Source: Endomychus coccineus
Lineage: Eukaryota; Arthropoda; Insecta; Coleoptera; Endomychidae
Length of the DNA: 64,000 nucleotides
Reading direction: 5' to 3'
NCBI GenBank assembly: GCA_958510875.1
Contig: OY294068.1
Coordinates: 167,161,962 to 167,225,961, forward strand
Shown here piece after piece: positions 45,197 to 57,994 of the stretch; the stretch's first letter is position 1, and each line of letters starts with the position of its first letter. Under the pieces are notes generated by a model. It did no database searches and was not told the origin of the DNA. It saw only the letters and a list, made by a program, of their open reading frames with translations. The translations under genes and the position numbers were made by a program.

Positions 45197-45900
45197 TTGA
45201 AATATTTAAATAATATTATTTAATAAAACTAAATTAAATTAATTTAAAATAAAAAATTTTATCATTAAAATCGCAGTATCTGCTTCAAAAATTGAATAAA
45301 ATTAGATTTGTTCATATAAATAGTATTAACAAAATTCGTACCATTACGCAAATAATACTATAGATATTTTCTGATAAAAATAGAATAAACCAATTGAACT
45401 ATTCAAATATTGTTACTTAATAAATTAGTGAAAAACATATGAATTTTAACTACTAAAATTAATAAAAACTTGAATTAAAAATTTTTATAAATGAAATCAC
45501 AGTATCTGCTTCAATAATTGGAGAAAATCAGATTTGTTCATATAAATAGTATTAACAAAATTTGTGCCGTTACACAAATAATTTCTATATTTTCTGATGC
45601 AATTGATTTAAATTTAAAAAAATTGAATGAAAACTAAAATGAACTAATTGAACTATTTAAATAATATTACTCAATAAATTGAACAAAATTAGATTTGTTC
45701 ATATAAATAGTATTAATGAAGTATGTGCCGTCACACAAATAATACTATAGATTTTTCTGATAAAATCAATTTTAATTTTAAAAAATTGAATAATAACTAA
45801 AATAAAATAATTGAACTATTTAAATAATATTACCTTAGTAAGAAACATGAATCACAACTATTAAAACTAATGATAACTTTGTTCATATAAATAGTTTGCT
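45197..45900. repeat. AT-rich minisatellite, about four diverged units
   Basis: Units begin near 45,197, 45,390, 45,640 and 45,800 and share ATTGAACTATTTAAATAATA, GATTTGTTCATATAAATAGT and TTACRCAAATAAT words. Unit length varies (about 130-250 bp) through internal deletions. It lies in the intron just after the inhibitory-region exon. Confidence 0.75.
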
Positions 45901-46146
45901 TATCTGAATTAATTTGACTCATATTATCACTTCCTCATTAAGTATGTATAGGAACAATGTCCATTTCACACTTACAAACACGTGAAAATCAAAAACAAAA
46001 ATTTATATTCAATCAAAAACACAAAACCATGAAGTGAGTATGTATTTATTAATACACAAAAATGTATGCACCTTTAAAAAAAATACATCCGAATGGAAAA
46101 AATATTAAAATTAATGAGAAATAGATAAAATTAAGTATCATCTTAC

Positions 46147-46288
46147 CTCTTTATCTTCTTCTTCCATGGTGAATTCCTTCTTTTTGACAACTTTGAGTTG
46201 GTTACGGAAGTTGAATTCAGCTGCTTTCTTTTGTAACTTGGCGAATTTATTCTCATATTTGGACACTTTCTTGAGGGTGGGTTTCACG
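46147..46288 (-). CDS. wupA: Troponin I exon: inhibitory and switch region
   Basis: 142 nt, acceptor ATTTTAG, donor GTAAGA. It enters with C (completing Phe of GKF) and reads VKPTLKKVSKYENKFAKLQK, then KAAEFNFRNQLKVVKKKEF and TMEEEDKE, ending in phase 0. GKF plus VKPTLKKV corresponds to the inhibitory peptide of vertebrate troponin I (GKFKRPTLRRV), which binds actin and, with calcium, troponin C. The following helix is the switch and mobile segment. It is constitutive in all isoforms and followed by the alternative 3' exons. Confidence 0.97.
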
Positions 46289-47049
46289 CTAAAATATTAC
46301 CAATGTTAAATCAAACATCAAATTCATCAATGTATCCAATTCAAACTTCTTCAGAATTCGAAGCTTACAATTCTCAAAAATCAACCAATAATTCAAATTA
46401 TTATAAATCTCCTGTACATGCACGCCCAAATCAGAACCAGAAAGAAGAATTCCATTCAAGTATTCTAGGTCTCATACTGGTAGTAAAACTACCACGGCAC
46501 CAAATGAATTTAGCAAGAATAAGAACCTTTCATAACAAGCAATTTTAGGAAATATGCAGTGGTGTAGAAAATAGGGTGATTAAAGGGAAGCAACCCCCCT
46601 ATTGCTACACCATTGGACAAATTTTTAAATTATTTCTAATGTCAAATGAAAGATATCTACTTTGTAAATACTTGAACCAAATTTGGTACAAATTCCGGTA
46701 TCGGTTAGAGAGTTAAAATAGAAAAACAATTTTTTAATAGAATTTTATGGGCTTATCTCCCTTATGACTCATTTTTGGAAGTACTATCGACCGCTGAAGT
46801 TTGGCAGACCACTCTACATCATCTACTAGAGTGATAACATAGCTTCTAAGATTCACGAGTTACCAACTCTAGAACTCCTCAATGAATATCAGCATGGTCA
46901 ATCCACTAGAGGTACAAATCTGATTGTATTTGGTTCAAAATACGAAGGAGCGATTTCAAACAGAATTCATTAATTCAACTCGATCCAGCAATCAGATGGG
47001 TGATGGAAATTCTGAAATTGAGATTCACTTATGCTACGCTTATACTCAC
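46289..47049. other. Troponin I intron
   Basis: Contains a 57-bp hairpin-like pair (AGTGGTGTAG at 46,558 and CTACACCATT at 46,605), possibly a collapsed TIR element. Otherwise nothing recognised. Confidence 0.4.
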
Positions 47050-47093
47050 AATTTTCCTCTGAGGTCATTGACTTGGCTGTTTAGGTCAGAAAT
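47050..47093 (-). CDS. wupA: Troponin I exon: end of TnT-binding helix
   Basis: 44 nt between acceptor TTCACTAG and donor GTGAGTAT. It reads ISDLNSQVNDLRGK plus TT, the first two bases of Phe. It starts in phase 0, joining any of the three alternative exons upstream. DLNxQVNDLRGKF is nearly invariant in insect troponin I. Too short for an open-frame scan, found from phase and family knowledge. Confidence 0.95.
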
Positions 47094-47619
47094 CTAGTGA
47101 AATATAAATCTATTAATATATGGTTCAATATTAAATCGTTGTAATAGCGAAATAATTGCTGCTCATCTCTTGATTTTCAGGGTAATTTTTATATAATATA
47201 CAGGAGTTTCGATAAAGGAGCAATATTTTCACTAATTTTTTCTAAGATACATAGCGGAAAACACTAACTAGAAATGTAGAAAAGCATGCAGAGTTTCACA
47301 ACACAACACATGAGGAATATTAAGTAATCGGAAGGAGAGGAAACTTGTAAGACAGAATACAAAAAGCTAGCTAAGTGGCAAAAGGATGGGTGATATGAAA
47401 AGAGGTAGGTAATAAAAATCATCTCTGAAATTGTACATTTGAGTTCACAACAAAAATTATCATAATCACAAAATTATGAGAAACGTCAAAATATAATTTT
47501 CTCATAAACAAAAATACAGGTGGATAAATAGGTGTAAGAACGTCAAAAACCCTGGTTCTGTAAAAATAGTTTAAGGGATAACGTAATTCTTGAAAAAAAA
47601 AATGGGACCGATGATGAAC

Positions 47620-47665
47620 TAGATGTAGATTGTGAGTCTGGTCACATTCAGCTTTTTCGGAAAAC
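47620..47665 (-). pseudogene. Decayed copy of the alternative terminal exon
   Basis: Minus strand CCGAAAAAGCTGAATG and CCAGACTCACAA match CGGAAAAAGCTGAATG and GCAGACTCAGAA of the exon at 44,810-44,854, with a small insertion between. Sited between the 47-kb exon and the mutually exclusive exons, where a terminal exon would truncate the protein early, and lacking the lead-in, it looks like a dead duplicate. Confidence 0.45.
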
Positions 47666-48095
47666 TCCAAATCTACAAAGTAGTTCAGAATATCATGTAA
47701 CTTGTTTCCATCATTATTTTGGAAAATGGAACTTACGCTCTAAGATTTATTTATTCTTTACTTTGTCCTTTTCGAAACAATTAACAATAGAGCATATCCC
47801 ACGATACCATTAAATAACAAAAGGAGCCTACCAATTTCAACGCATCGTTGTTTCTTCTGTCAACGTTTTTGCTGTTGTCGTTTCGATGACACCAATGAAA
47901 GAGTTTTTGTGCTCATCTACTAACTAATGCATGGACCCAAATTTTGTTAAATTCTTGATATTACAATCAGATTGACCTCAAAAATTTTGCGTTAAGGAAT
48001 TTAAGATATCTAAATCCTACATAGGATTTCGTTTGACCACAATGATTAACCCTCTGTTGAATCACAATACCTCTAAATATGTGAACGCAGTTATA

Positions 48096-48896
48096 TAGTC
48101 CAGGCAACGAACCGAAAAATAAGAAAGAAAAAATATGGTAAGCTAGAATTTCAAAATTTTTCTTGCATTTTGTTCCTAATACCCCATAGATCATTCATGA
48201 CTATCAAGTCCGCGGGGGGTCGACGTTTCTACCCCCAAACGGGGTTTCAACTCTTCAGAGGAGCATTCTTATAAAATCAATCCAAAAGTGTTTAGAAAAT
48301 TAATGAATTAAGAGCCGAAAATGACCTCTGGTATGTTTTTTGGGTCGCTGATCACGATTCCGTAGTTAGTTTTCTCCAGATGTGAAATTTGGAAATTTTA
48401 CATATAATATATAATTTATAATTTTGTTGCAAAAATGACCTCTAGTAGGTTTTCTGGGTCGCTGATCTCGATACCACTGTTATTTTTTTCAAAAAACTCT
48501 CTCCAGATGGAAAATTTGAGATTTTCCTGAGACGGTTATGAATAATAAAGTATAATTTTGTTGCAAAAATGACCTCCAGTAGGTTTTTTCCCATCTGGAG
48601 GGAGTTTTCCGAGGAAACTAACTGCGGACTCGTGATCAGCGACCCAAGAAACATACTAGAGATCATTTTCGGCTCTTAATTCATTAATTTTCTAAGCTTT
48701 TGGATTGATTTTAAGAATGCTTCTCTGTGGGGTTGAAACCTCGTTTTTGGGGAGTAGAAAGGTCGACCACGCGGTCTTAATAGTCATGGATGATCTATGG
48801 GGTATTAGGAACAAAATGCGAGAAAAATTTTGAAATTCTAGCTTACTATATATTTTTTTTTATTATGGCCCTTTTCCCGGCTTATTGTCTGGACTA
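48096..48896. mobile_element. Foldback element with internal sub-repeats, copy 2
   Basis: Ends TAGTCCAGGCAA at 48,096 and TTGTCTGGACTA at 48,896. The same inner blocks as the element at 25.0-26.3 kb occur in inverted order (CCATAGATCATTCATGACTA, GTCGAC, GAGCCGAAAATGACC, TCGCTGATC). Fewer internal modules than copy 1. It lies in the troponin I intron between 47,093 and 55,269. Confidence 0.8.
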
Positions 48897-51800
48897 ATAA
48901 TTTAATTGGAAAAAAGGATAAACCAAATTATATTCTACAGTTCAATAATTTCATTCCATATTATTCATGTCCAGACATTGTAGAAATATTCTTAACACTT
49001 TGAGATTTATTAGCTGAAGTATCCCGATTACGGAAAGTTTACTCTAGAAAAAAAGTGCCATAAACTATAGAACGTGAAACATCAAAATGCTTACACGATA
49101 TTCTGAACTGGAACTACATACTTATTATTATTATTATTCACAAGTTTAGTCCAAAACTGATCCTGAAATTACACACAGGAAAATGGATGCGTGAAATAAG
49201 CATGGCACTTCCGGTTTCCTTCCTGACAAATGTAGATTCCGATTTATCCGTTCTTATTTCATTCATAAGGTTTGGAACATGAAGTAATTTGGATTTGTTG
49301 TTATTCATTATCATTAATAAATTGAAAGCATGAAGGGCCATGCCGTACTTCCTGGAGAATAGGTTGGGATGCAAAAGCGTAATCTACAATTACTAAGCGT
49401 AAAACATATTTGATAAGAAATTTATGTTTCCGAAAATTCTAAACAAGTTTTTAAAAATCAATATTTGTTAATTAATTTGTCATATCATAGAGTTTCCACC
49501 TAAACATAAATTTCATTGTATAACTAGTACAGTTGAACTTAATTAAATGTACTGAGCTGCATTTTTTCCTCTACTTATGTTTTTAGCTTCATATTTTTCT
49601 TGTTACAAAAAGTGTATCAAATCATATCGAGTACTTATGGCAAAATTCAGATAATGGACAATGAATATTTTGATTGAAAATGAGATTTTCAATAATTCAT
49701 AAGTTAAGAGCGTGAATTATTCCGTGAACTTGTCACCTATAATTTATTAATTATCAGTAATCAAATGTATCACTGTCGATGTTAAAGCTATTTTATTTGA
49801 TTTTTTCCAAAAGGTACGGAAAAAATTGTCTAATTACTAGTTGGAAAAACTTTCAAAATACAATATTTGTATTGTCATTTATTTTATTATATATAGAGAA
49901 GAAAATAAAAAAGCTGCTAAATCCAAAATTTTGGTAATAATTTATGTAGGAAACATTGAGAAAAAATGTTTATCTCAAAGTCTTTTCCACAGCTTTATAC
50001 TTGAATGTAAACATCCTATAATAATTTTAATACATTGAAAAATGTTATTTCCTATATTGAACTTATTTTGTAGTTTTTATTCTAATCAATTATGAAAGTG
50101 GATGATAAAATTGGAATTTACTCTATAGGCAAGCTCATTCGAATATGAACCAAATTGATTTATGAAGTTATTGCTATTTATTTATTCATGATCATTATCA
50201 AAAAAATCACGAGGTTAATGATTTTCCAAAACTAGACTGAATGAAGAGGAAGTACCTTACGATCCTACTCAACGAAATGCCATCGATTTTGTAGAAGAAA
50301 ATTACAAAAGTGGTTCTGAAAATTCTCACCATTTCTAGAGCCATAAAAAAATTAATTACTCTATTATTAATAGAAGTTCAGTGATAAGGCTCAGATATAT
50401 TGATAGATGAAAACTAACTTATCAAAATTAAATTTTCGTAATAAAATACTTCAATAACATTACAAACGCAAAGCTCTATCAAGAATGAAATATACTCTTT
50501 ATCCAGATATTTTGGAAAACGCAAAGATTATAAAAAATATAAATTCTTCAGAAACTCTATAAAAATAATAAAAGAATTAGTAAATCTATTTAAAACATAA
50601 CTGAGCGAAAAAGCAATATGTGATTAGGGAATATGTCTCAGGATCAGTTGAGGTCTCAAAATGCTTGTTTGATCAATTTCAAAAATCATCGAATTATTGC
50701 AGAAGAATATTATATTTACTACTTTGAAATTAAACAAACTAACATACATATTTAGCACTAAATATGATTATGTACAAATGTGTGATTATTGTACTAATGA
50801 ATACAGCCCTGGGTGTGTATTACTTGTTTAGTTTAGTTGTTAGTCAAAAATCGGAGTTAAAATGGAATGGGTGAAATACGGCGTAACACTTCATGATCTA
50901 TTTTGATTACTTGGTATAACAACGGAGGTATTAACCACAGGACTGACTGACTATTTTAGAATGACTGAGAAACATTAAATTACAATGCAGATTATCTTCT
51001 TGTTTATTTAACCTTTCATTGAAACTTATGAATGATCACGTAAATTCAAAATATCAACACCTTCGAATGATAAAGTGTTTTCACTGGTCAATCGCTATTA
51101 AATCAGTAAGCAGGAGAAGTTCCGAACTTGTTTTTGTCACGTAGCTTGAAACGCCATCACATCAAGTCATCGAACCTTGGTCTTGGTATATAGTTGATGC
51201 AACTCTTATTACAATTTTAATGTATATTTAGAATGATGCTTATGCAGTTCATTCATCATCAAATACGCTAAGTGCTTTAATGATTATATTTTTTCATTAT
51301 TTCACTTCCATCCTCCCCTTATGACATACTTAATTCTGAAATAATCAAATGGAATTCAATTTATATAAATTACAAATTACGTTTGCATTATTTGAATTTC
51401 ATTTGAGTTGATTTACATCCATTCTCAATTACGTTCATGTTAACCGAACAATAAATAAGAAATACTAAAAATACTGTTGAAGTACCTTTCAGCAGTGCCG
51501 GATCTAGACATATTCTTAGGGGGCGAGTCAGACCCTATACCTGTATTTCAACAATAAAATTGAACAATATGCATTAGCAAAGATGCTGAATGCAAATATT
51601 TATATAATTCCTCCTCTCCGTTTTTTTTTTCAGAAAATGAGTTCATGGCTTCTTCATTATTTATTGCATTAGATTTTGGGCTTTCTATAGAGTGTTACAA
51701 GATTTTCTCTATTATTTTCAGCTTTCTGAAACTTGTCTCACAACTTACTGATCTAGTTGGGAGTGCTAAATTCTCTAGCACACATTTGAGAAAGCGTCAA

Positions 51801-53243
51801 TCAAATCTCTTTCTTGGGTTTAAAAGATCGAGTGGATTCATTTGTTCTACGTTAAGGTTCAGAAGAAATAAGATTTCAGTGTGTAGTATCACTTTCATAC
51901 TATGATAAGAAATTTCTTCCACAGAAAAACTTCTTCCCTCATCATTCTTTTGCTTTTTGGGGATTGTTGATGATTATTGTTGAATTGATGGTGGTGTTGG
52001 ATCCTTTCTGGTTAATACCATGTGTTTTATATTGTAAAATATGTTCTAGCAACTCTGCAGGGGTGCTATCATTAGGTAATTTCACGATTACCTAGTGAAC
52101 AACTATAAATAGCTATTGCCATAAAAGAAATTGCAAACTCTGAAGTATCATGGAAATAATTGTACGTATACAGTAGAAGCACAGAATATACATTTTTATA
52201 CTGCGGTAAAATGACCCGCCAGAATCACTGTGATTTCCTTAGCTGCAGGTAAGAAAATATGAATTTGTAATTTCTCGATTCAAATGAATTTACACATCTA
52301 TAATGCCAAAACTCTGAAACTATTGTTTTAAATTCAGTATATGGTTAAAATTGTAAGATATCTGCATAGAATGTAATGTTTATATCACTACTAACATATG
52401 AGATTTTATTATCATATGTAACTATGTCTGATGAAGCAAAAACTGTGATGTGTCACTCTATTGTGGTACCTCCCAATCTCTTTTTCGGACTTCGCGTTCC
52501 AAATCCCATTTCTGCTCCTCGCAAATATACATGCGCTCATAATAGCTTGTCACTATCTTCTTAAGCTGGCCTAGAATCGGAAACGGAACCCGCGATCAGA
52601 AAAGATACACAAATATATACTTATTACCCCCTTTAACAAAATATGAACGGACACATTCGGGACACGACTTACTGGACACTACTTTCAAACTTCTGGGCCA
52701 TCAATGAGCGTTAATAAATGTGGAAGAAAAAAGGAGATATTTACAAGTTCCTGTAATTATGTAAACATAGGATAGAAGAGTTTGGAATAAGAACTGATAA
52801 TGAACATTTGTTACGTTCTAATGTTGTTGAATTTAGATCAAAATGATAATTTAAAATTTGTAAAGCTATTATATGACATAGTGTAATCTGAAGTTAAGAT
52901 ATGGTTGCCTATAAGTGATTTTTGATAAGGAAATAAAATTTCACAAAGTTAATTTTATGATGTTTATTATTTTCACCGACCATTCATCAATTAAACTGAC
53001 TATTTTTATCTTATTGACGATTTATTATTATTACCGACCATATACTGTCATATGGGACTATTTGAAATAAAATACTAAGACAGTGTACTGTCCATAAAAG
53101 TTTATTTTTAGTCAAATTATCCAAAATATTGTAATTATTGAAAAAATAAGTGATTTCTAGAGAACTTTTTGATGAGGACATACATTTAATGAACTCTTTC
53201 AGTGTGGAGATAGATCCAAAAATCGTCAAGTCTATAGTGTAAC
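48897..53243. other. Long troponin I intron
   Basis: AT-rich. A word resembling a transposon end (CAGTGCCGGATCTAGA, about 51,494) is followed by a G run, but I could not find a matching opposite end. Small open frames are unremarkable. Confidence 0.4.
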
Positions 53244-53831
53244 CAGTGGCGTATCTACAGCACGGCAAGCAGGGCACGTGACACTTTAGGTCCAACGTGT
53301 TTTCGATGAATTATCATGTCTTTGAAGATAGATCAAAAAGAAAATTGTTATATAAAGTGGATATCCTGCATAGGTGTGAAGTATTTTAAAAAAATGGGTA
53401 CATAACCTAATTGGCATCAATGAAAGTGAATTTTGAATCATACTATTCGTTATTAATTATTTGATGTAGAAATCCAGATATAAACTTGTAACTTATTTCT
53501 CAATTAATTATTTCAATTCTGTACCAAAAATAATGCCAATTTTAACATACTTCATTGTGTATTTTGTAATGATTCAAACTGCGGTTTTGTCTCTATAATT
53601 TTTTCTAGTTGACATATTTTGATTCGGTTGATTTATCAGTTTAAATAGTTATTTTTCCATTTATTTCAAAGTATATATTATCCACATTTATCTTTCAACA
53701 ATTTACTGAAGAATATGCAGAGAAATTCTAAGAATACCGCTAAACCAAGTTGGTAAGGAATGATTTCGAATATTACGATAGGGACGCAATTTTAGTTCTC
53801 ATCAAGGGAGCCATTTTTAGATACGTCACTG
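53244..53831. mobile_element. Short TIR element, CAGTGRCGTATCTA ends
   Basis: Left end CAGTGGCGTATCTA, right end its complement with one mismatch (TAGATACGTCACTG). 588 bp, no transposase. The terminal word type CAGTGGCGTA is frequent on hAT or similar MITEs. No clear target duplication was found. It abuts a tRNA-unit fragment. Confidence 0.6.
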
Positions 53832-53932
53832 ATTCAACCAATTACGCCACTTTGGTCATAATTTTTTTCAGTAAATATTAACCTCTGACTGAATACTAGA
53901 TAAACTTGTGTGATTGGATGCTTCGTCCTAGA
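53832..53932 (-). repeat. Fragment of the tRNA-containing unit
   Basis: ACCAATTACGCCACTTTGGTC and the following AATATTAACCTCTGACTGAA match, with substitutions, the 5' half of the minus-strand tRNA-like gene and its upstream flank at 13,690-13,770. It shows that the tRNA unit is a dispersed repeat and not only a local cluster. Confidence 0.55.
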
Positions 53933-54250
53933 GCATTCATTTTCAGTACAACTATTATTTTGATTTATATAAATTAATCGAACTACATCTATTTCGGGAT
54001 ATTTGAAAGTATTAAAAAAAGGGGAAATAAGTTTCCGTATCACGATCATTTCAGGATATCTTCTATGATTCCCCAAATTTTGGAGAATTTAAGGCAAATT
54101 CAATTCTTTCCGATATTTACCACCAAAATAATATCCTTGTTGAAATCGAATATAAAATGCCTACATACACGACTTCTTATTCCATTCCCAATATTCTACG
54201 TTCAAATAATGTTGGTAAAACAATTGAGTGAGTTCATTTTAATCATAAAT

Positions 54251-54576
54251 TTGATATTTACTGCCAGTTTCGGGGTCTACATGTTGCATACCACCTATTA
54301 CAACTATTATAAGTTGGATTCAATTATATAAGTTTTGTTGGAGTTATTAAGAAAAAAATACATTGAATTAATTTAGGTTAGCAGATGTGTCTTCATCTTG
54401 AAGAATAAAAGAACAATTTTTCAAGATGAACACATATCTGAGATCAAAAATTAATTTAATGTAACAAATACTTTTTTCCTAACGATATCAACAGAAACTT
54501 ATATAAGGAAATACAACTTATGATACCTGAAGATAGGGTGCACATGTAGACCCCGAAACTGCTAGTAAATATGAAA
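54251..54576. repeat. Palindromic MITE-like element
   Basis: Arms starting ATATTTACTGCCAGTTTCGG (54,253) and ending with the complement near 54,574 (CCCCGAAACTGCTAGTAAAT) enclose a second inverted pair CTTCATCTTGAA / TTCAAGATGAACAC near the centre (54,395-54,435). About 325 bp with no coding signal, within the troponin I intron. Confidence 0.6.
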
Positions 54577-55268
54577 CATATGAATTATGACACTTAACCG
54601 GTTTAAAAATTTATGAATAATTTTAGAATCCAATTGGATATTTAGCTTCAGATAAAAAACGTCTGTTGCCCAGAAATCCAAAACATGCATTGCTAAGATA
54701 ATAGGTACCTGTATCTTATTCATTTTTTTCAACTTGATTCACAGCAAAGGCTGTATTACAATGTCTTATAATAAACAATATAAAAAATGTGTTTAAACGA
54801 TGAGTTGAAACTTTTTACAATCTTACAATATCGCTCTGGTATATCATAGATTCAATTTTCACCCCGGCTGGTGTACGAATTTGTGTATGCAGTGTGAAAT
54901 AATTGTCAGGATTGGTTTGGGTAAAATTTATCTCCTTGTCGGTAAAAGGAGATTATCACCAAGAAAGTCCTAAATCGTTAGCTCGGCAAAAATATATACA
55001 TTGCAGGGTAAAGTTTGAATAATCTCAAGAATAATCCATAGATTTTTCAGATGGCGTAGGTACTTGATTTATCATCGTCTATCGTGGTGAATTGATTGAA
55101 TTGAAAAATCATTGAACAATAAGTTCGTCTAAATTGAGAATTCATTAATGACAAATCAGTTACCCATTATTATTTTTGAGATTATTCTACCAGTAAAAAT
55201 ATGCCATTCCGAAACAGCTCCCTAAAAATTTAAAAATCACAACTCCACTTTCGTGTTTCAATTTGTAC
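54577..55268. other. Troponin I intron
   Basis: Nothing recognised. Confidence 0.4.
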
Positions 55269-55369
55269 CTCGAAAGCTTTATGTTTTTCGATTACTTCTA
55301 AATCAAATTTGTCTGCTTCGAGTTTAGCGATTTTGTCGTGATAGCTGCGACATACTGTTTGTAGTTCAG
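55269..55369 (-). CDS. wupA: Troponin I mutually exclusive exon c
   Basis: 101 nt, acceptor CTTTTAG, donor GTACAAAT. It enters with CT (G plus CT gives Ala) and reads ELQTVCRSYHDKIAKLEADK then FDLEVIEKHKAFE, ending in phase 0. It is one turn of the TnT-binding coiled-coil helix. Same length and phase as exons a and b, so any one can be spliced between the 62.4-kb and 47.1-kb exons but two together would duplicate the helix. In Drosophila the equivalent exon choice is stage- and muscle-specific. Confidence 0.95.
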
Positions 55370-56100
55370 CTAAAAGAAACAATAATTACAATAACACATT
55401 GTATTTTTACTTTGTGTATTTCGGAAGTACTGTGCAGATTATGTAATGTGGAAGTGGATTGTCAACTTGGTAGTGGCGTTGATCTCCAAGAGTTATATTG
55501 AATGATGAAACTTTTAATCATCTATGATAATAATTAATTACAATCGTTATAATATAAATTGATAATCGAAAGTTACAATAATATTGCAATCATTATGAAG
55601 TTGTGATATAACATAAGTATCATAATAACTAAAAAATAACTATCAATGAGTTAAGGGTTCTATGAGAAAATATGAAAGCAAGATGAATGTTGGTTATAGT
55701 GATACAAAACATTGAAGGCCAACTGTAGGGTTCAAAATTCAAAAAAAACTACACCTATTTTCCAAAATCGTGTCATTGCTATCAAAAACATTAGTTTTTC
55801 ATTTGGGTTTGAATTAATTACAAATGAATGCTCTGTTTTCAAAAGTGTTCGACCTTAAAGACATTCTGTGATATCTAGAATATATTCAATTAGTACTATG
55901 TGAATGGTGTAGAATCGTTGTTCTAAGTTATGGAATAAGAAACGTAAATTACTCATTACACAAATATCAAAATTGCTTAACAGTTATTATAATTTTGAAA
56001 GATTATACTTTGTAGAACAGTAGCTAATTTTGTACCGACAATACCTCCTGAAGTATTTCAAATTTTGGACATAAAGCTTGAGTTTTAGGAATTGCTATAC
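55370..56100. other. Troponin I intron
   Basis: Nothing recognised. Confidence 0.4.
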
Positions 56101-57640
56101 ATGAGAGTATTGTGAGTTGCAGTGAACCAGACACTTTGCAAGATAGACAAGTGAAGCGTTACCAAGTATTTAGAAGGTTGGACCTGGTCATGTAAGATGC
56201 ACTCATTGCCCTTGTACAACGTTGAACAGAGTAGAGCCATTCTCAAAATAGAGTAATTACGGATGATTTTCAAAAAGAATAATAAATGAATCACTCACAA
56301 TATGCTGACAGGAATCTCTACAGTCATACCATTTTATTATTTTTATATATTATTCTAGTTCTAGCATCATTTTTAGAAGACTATCGCTAGATAAGGTGCT
56401 GATGACAAACATAAATCTATAATTGACGCCCAACCTATCCCCATCATGTCGACTCTTCATCTCACTCATCAGATCTGAATACAACAGTTTTTTTTTTAAC
56501 TCAACCTGTATATAATACTAGGAGGTCAACAAGTACGCTGTGCATTTGCTATGAGGGTTATGACGGTGTGAGTGAGCCGAATAGAGGAAAGACTTCGTTC
56601 ACTACGCTCATTCCGTCTTTCGCATAAGCCGATAAAGAGCGCAAGCGGCAGTATGTCTAGTTGCGCGAGCTCTATACTTCAGCACTGCCAAAGGTATGTA
56701 TGAGCGTTCAAAATCTGTAACTCGAAAGCGGCTTAAGGTGAAGTAAATCGGAGTCACCGTTCAACAACGTGCCATATGAGCCGGAAGAAGGAAATATTTC
56801 GCTCGCTACGCTCGCCCCATCTTTCGTATAAGTCGACCAAGAGCGCAATACAGTACGCAGAAAATCTCCTTGTGGCCTTCTTGTGCGGCCGCTTGTGTTG
56901 CATAAAAGAAATGCCGACTCACCTTTTCAGTGCAAGGGGCTAGGCTACAGTGTACGCAACCAGCGTCGAGTATTTTGACGAACCGCTCTGTTCAATAACT
57001 CGAAAAATAGCTTAAGGTACGACATTGAATTTTGATGCCAGTAAATTTCGAGCATCATGTCTAGTTTGAGTCAAAATTTCAAGTAGATTGCATTTACCAT
57101 TTAGCCACTACACGAGGACATAACTTGTGCTTTATAAACCAATTCAAGATACGACTCCGTACGAAGAGCTCACTCCGTCTCTATAATGCTCTACAAGCAG
57201 TCAGTATATTCCGCTTGAGTTCAAGAGACCGGTTTTTGTGATCTTATAAGTGCGTTAAAGATTCGGTAAAGATGAGGATATGATGGGCGTGATTTATAGA
57301 TTTATGAGGCGTCTTCAATCGAAGAACAAAGTTGAATATTTAATCACGCTCCATATTCACAACTACACTGATATTTCTCGCAAACGTTTTGACAGGTGCC
57401 GCAAATTTCCACTTGTCGCGAAAACATGGCGACTTGATTCGAATTTATATCGCATTAAGTATAGTATGAAATGAATTAACTTTGAAAATAGATACTACTC
57501 TGCATAACCTTGTACAACATAAACATCGCACACCAGTTCCAACCTTCCAAATACTTGGCAATTAGTATTTTATTTGTCTATCTTGTAAAACAATACAATG
57601 CATCTGGTTCACTCCAACTTATAAAACTATCGTAACTACC
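56101..57640. mobile_element. Foldback-type element with GC-rich core
   Basis: 56,114-56,236 (GTGAACCAGA, CAAGATAGACAA, CCAAGTATTTAGAAGGTTGG, TTGTACAACG) is the diverged inverse of 57,499-57,619. The core (56,560-57,250) is far GC-richer than the rest of the intron. It contains direct repeats, for example TTCACTACGCTCATTCCGTC at 56,598 and TCGCTACGCTCGCCCCATCT at 56,803, each followed by TTTCG and AAGAGCGCAA. No transposase frame. Confidence 0.6.
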
Positions 57641-57994
57641 GTATATTGAATGAGTAACTTATTCTTCATAATTCTAAAGCTACATAGTGAAAGTTGCTTA
57701 GGCAAAATGTGATTCAAATTATTTGTAAATTTGTGTTTAATATGAGTGATTCAATGTATGTACTTTCATAAGGAATAGTGGTAAATGTGGGTGAAAGGAT
57801 GATAAGCAAAGCAAACATAGTTTACGAAAGTGTAAGAGTATGTATAATTTAAAATAAAAGTGAATCATAGATTTCACTTCAACATGAACATTTACAAGAA
57901 GAAATACTGCTGTGCATTAAGCTCTACGTGTGCTTATAATGTTGGCTACTAGTGTGCATCACAATGTACAACATGGCCTAGAAGGCCCTTCTAC

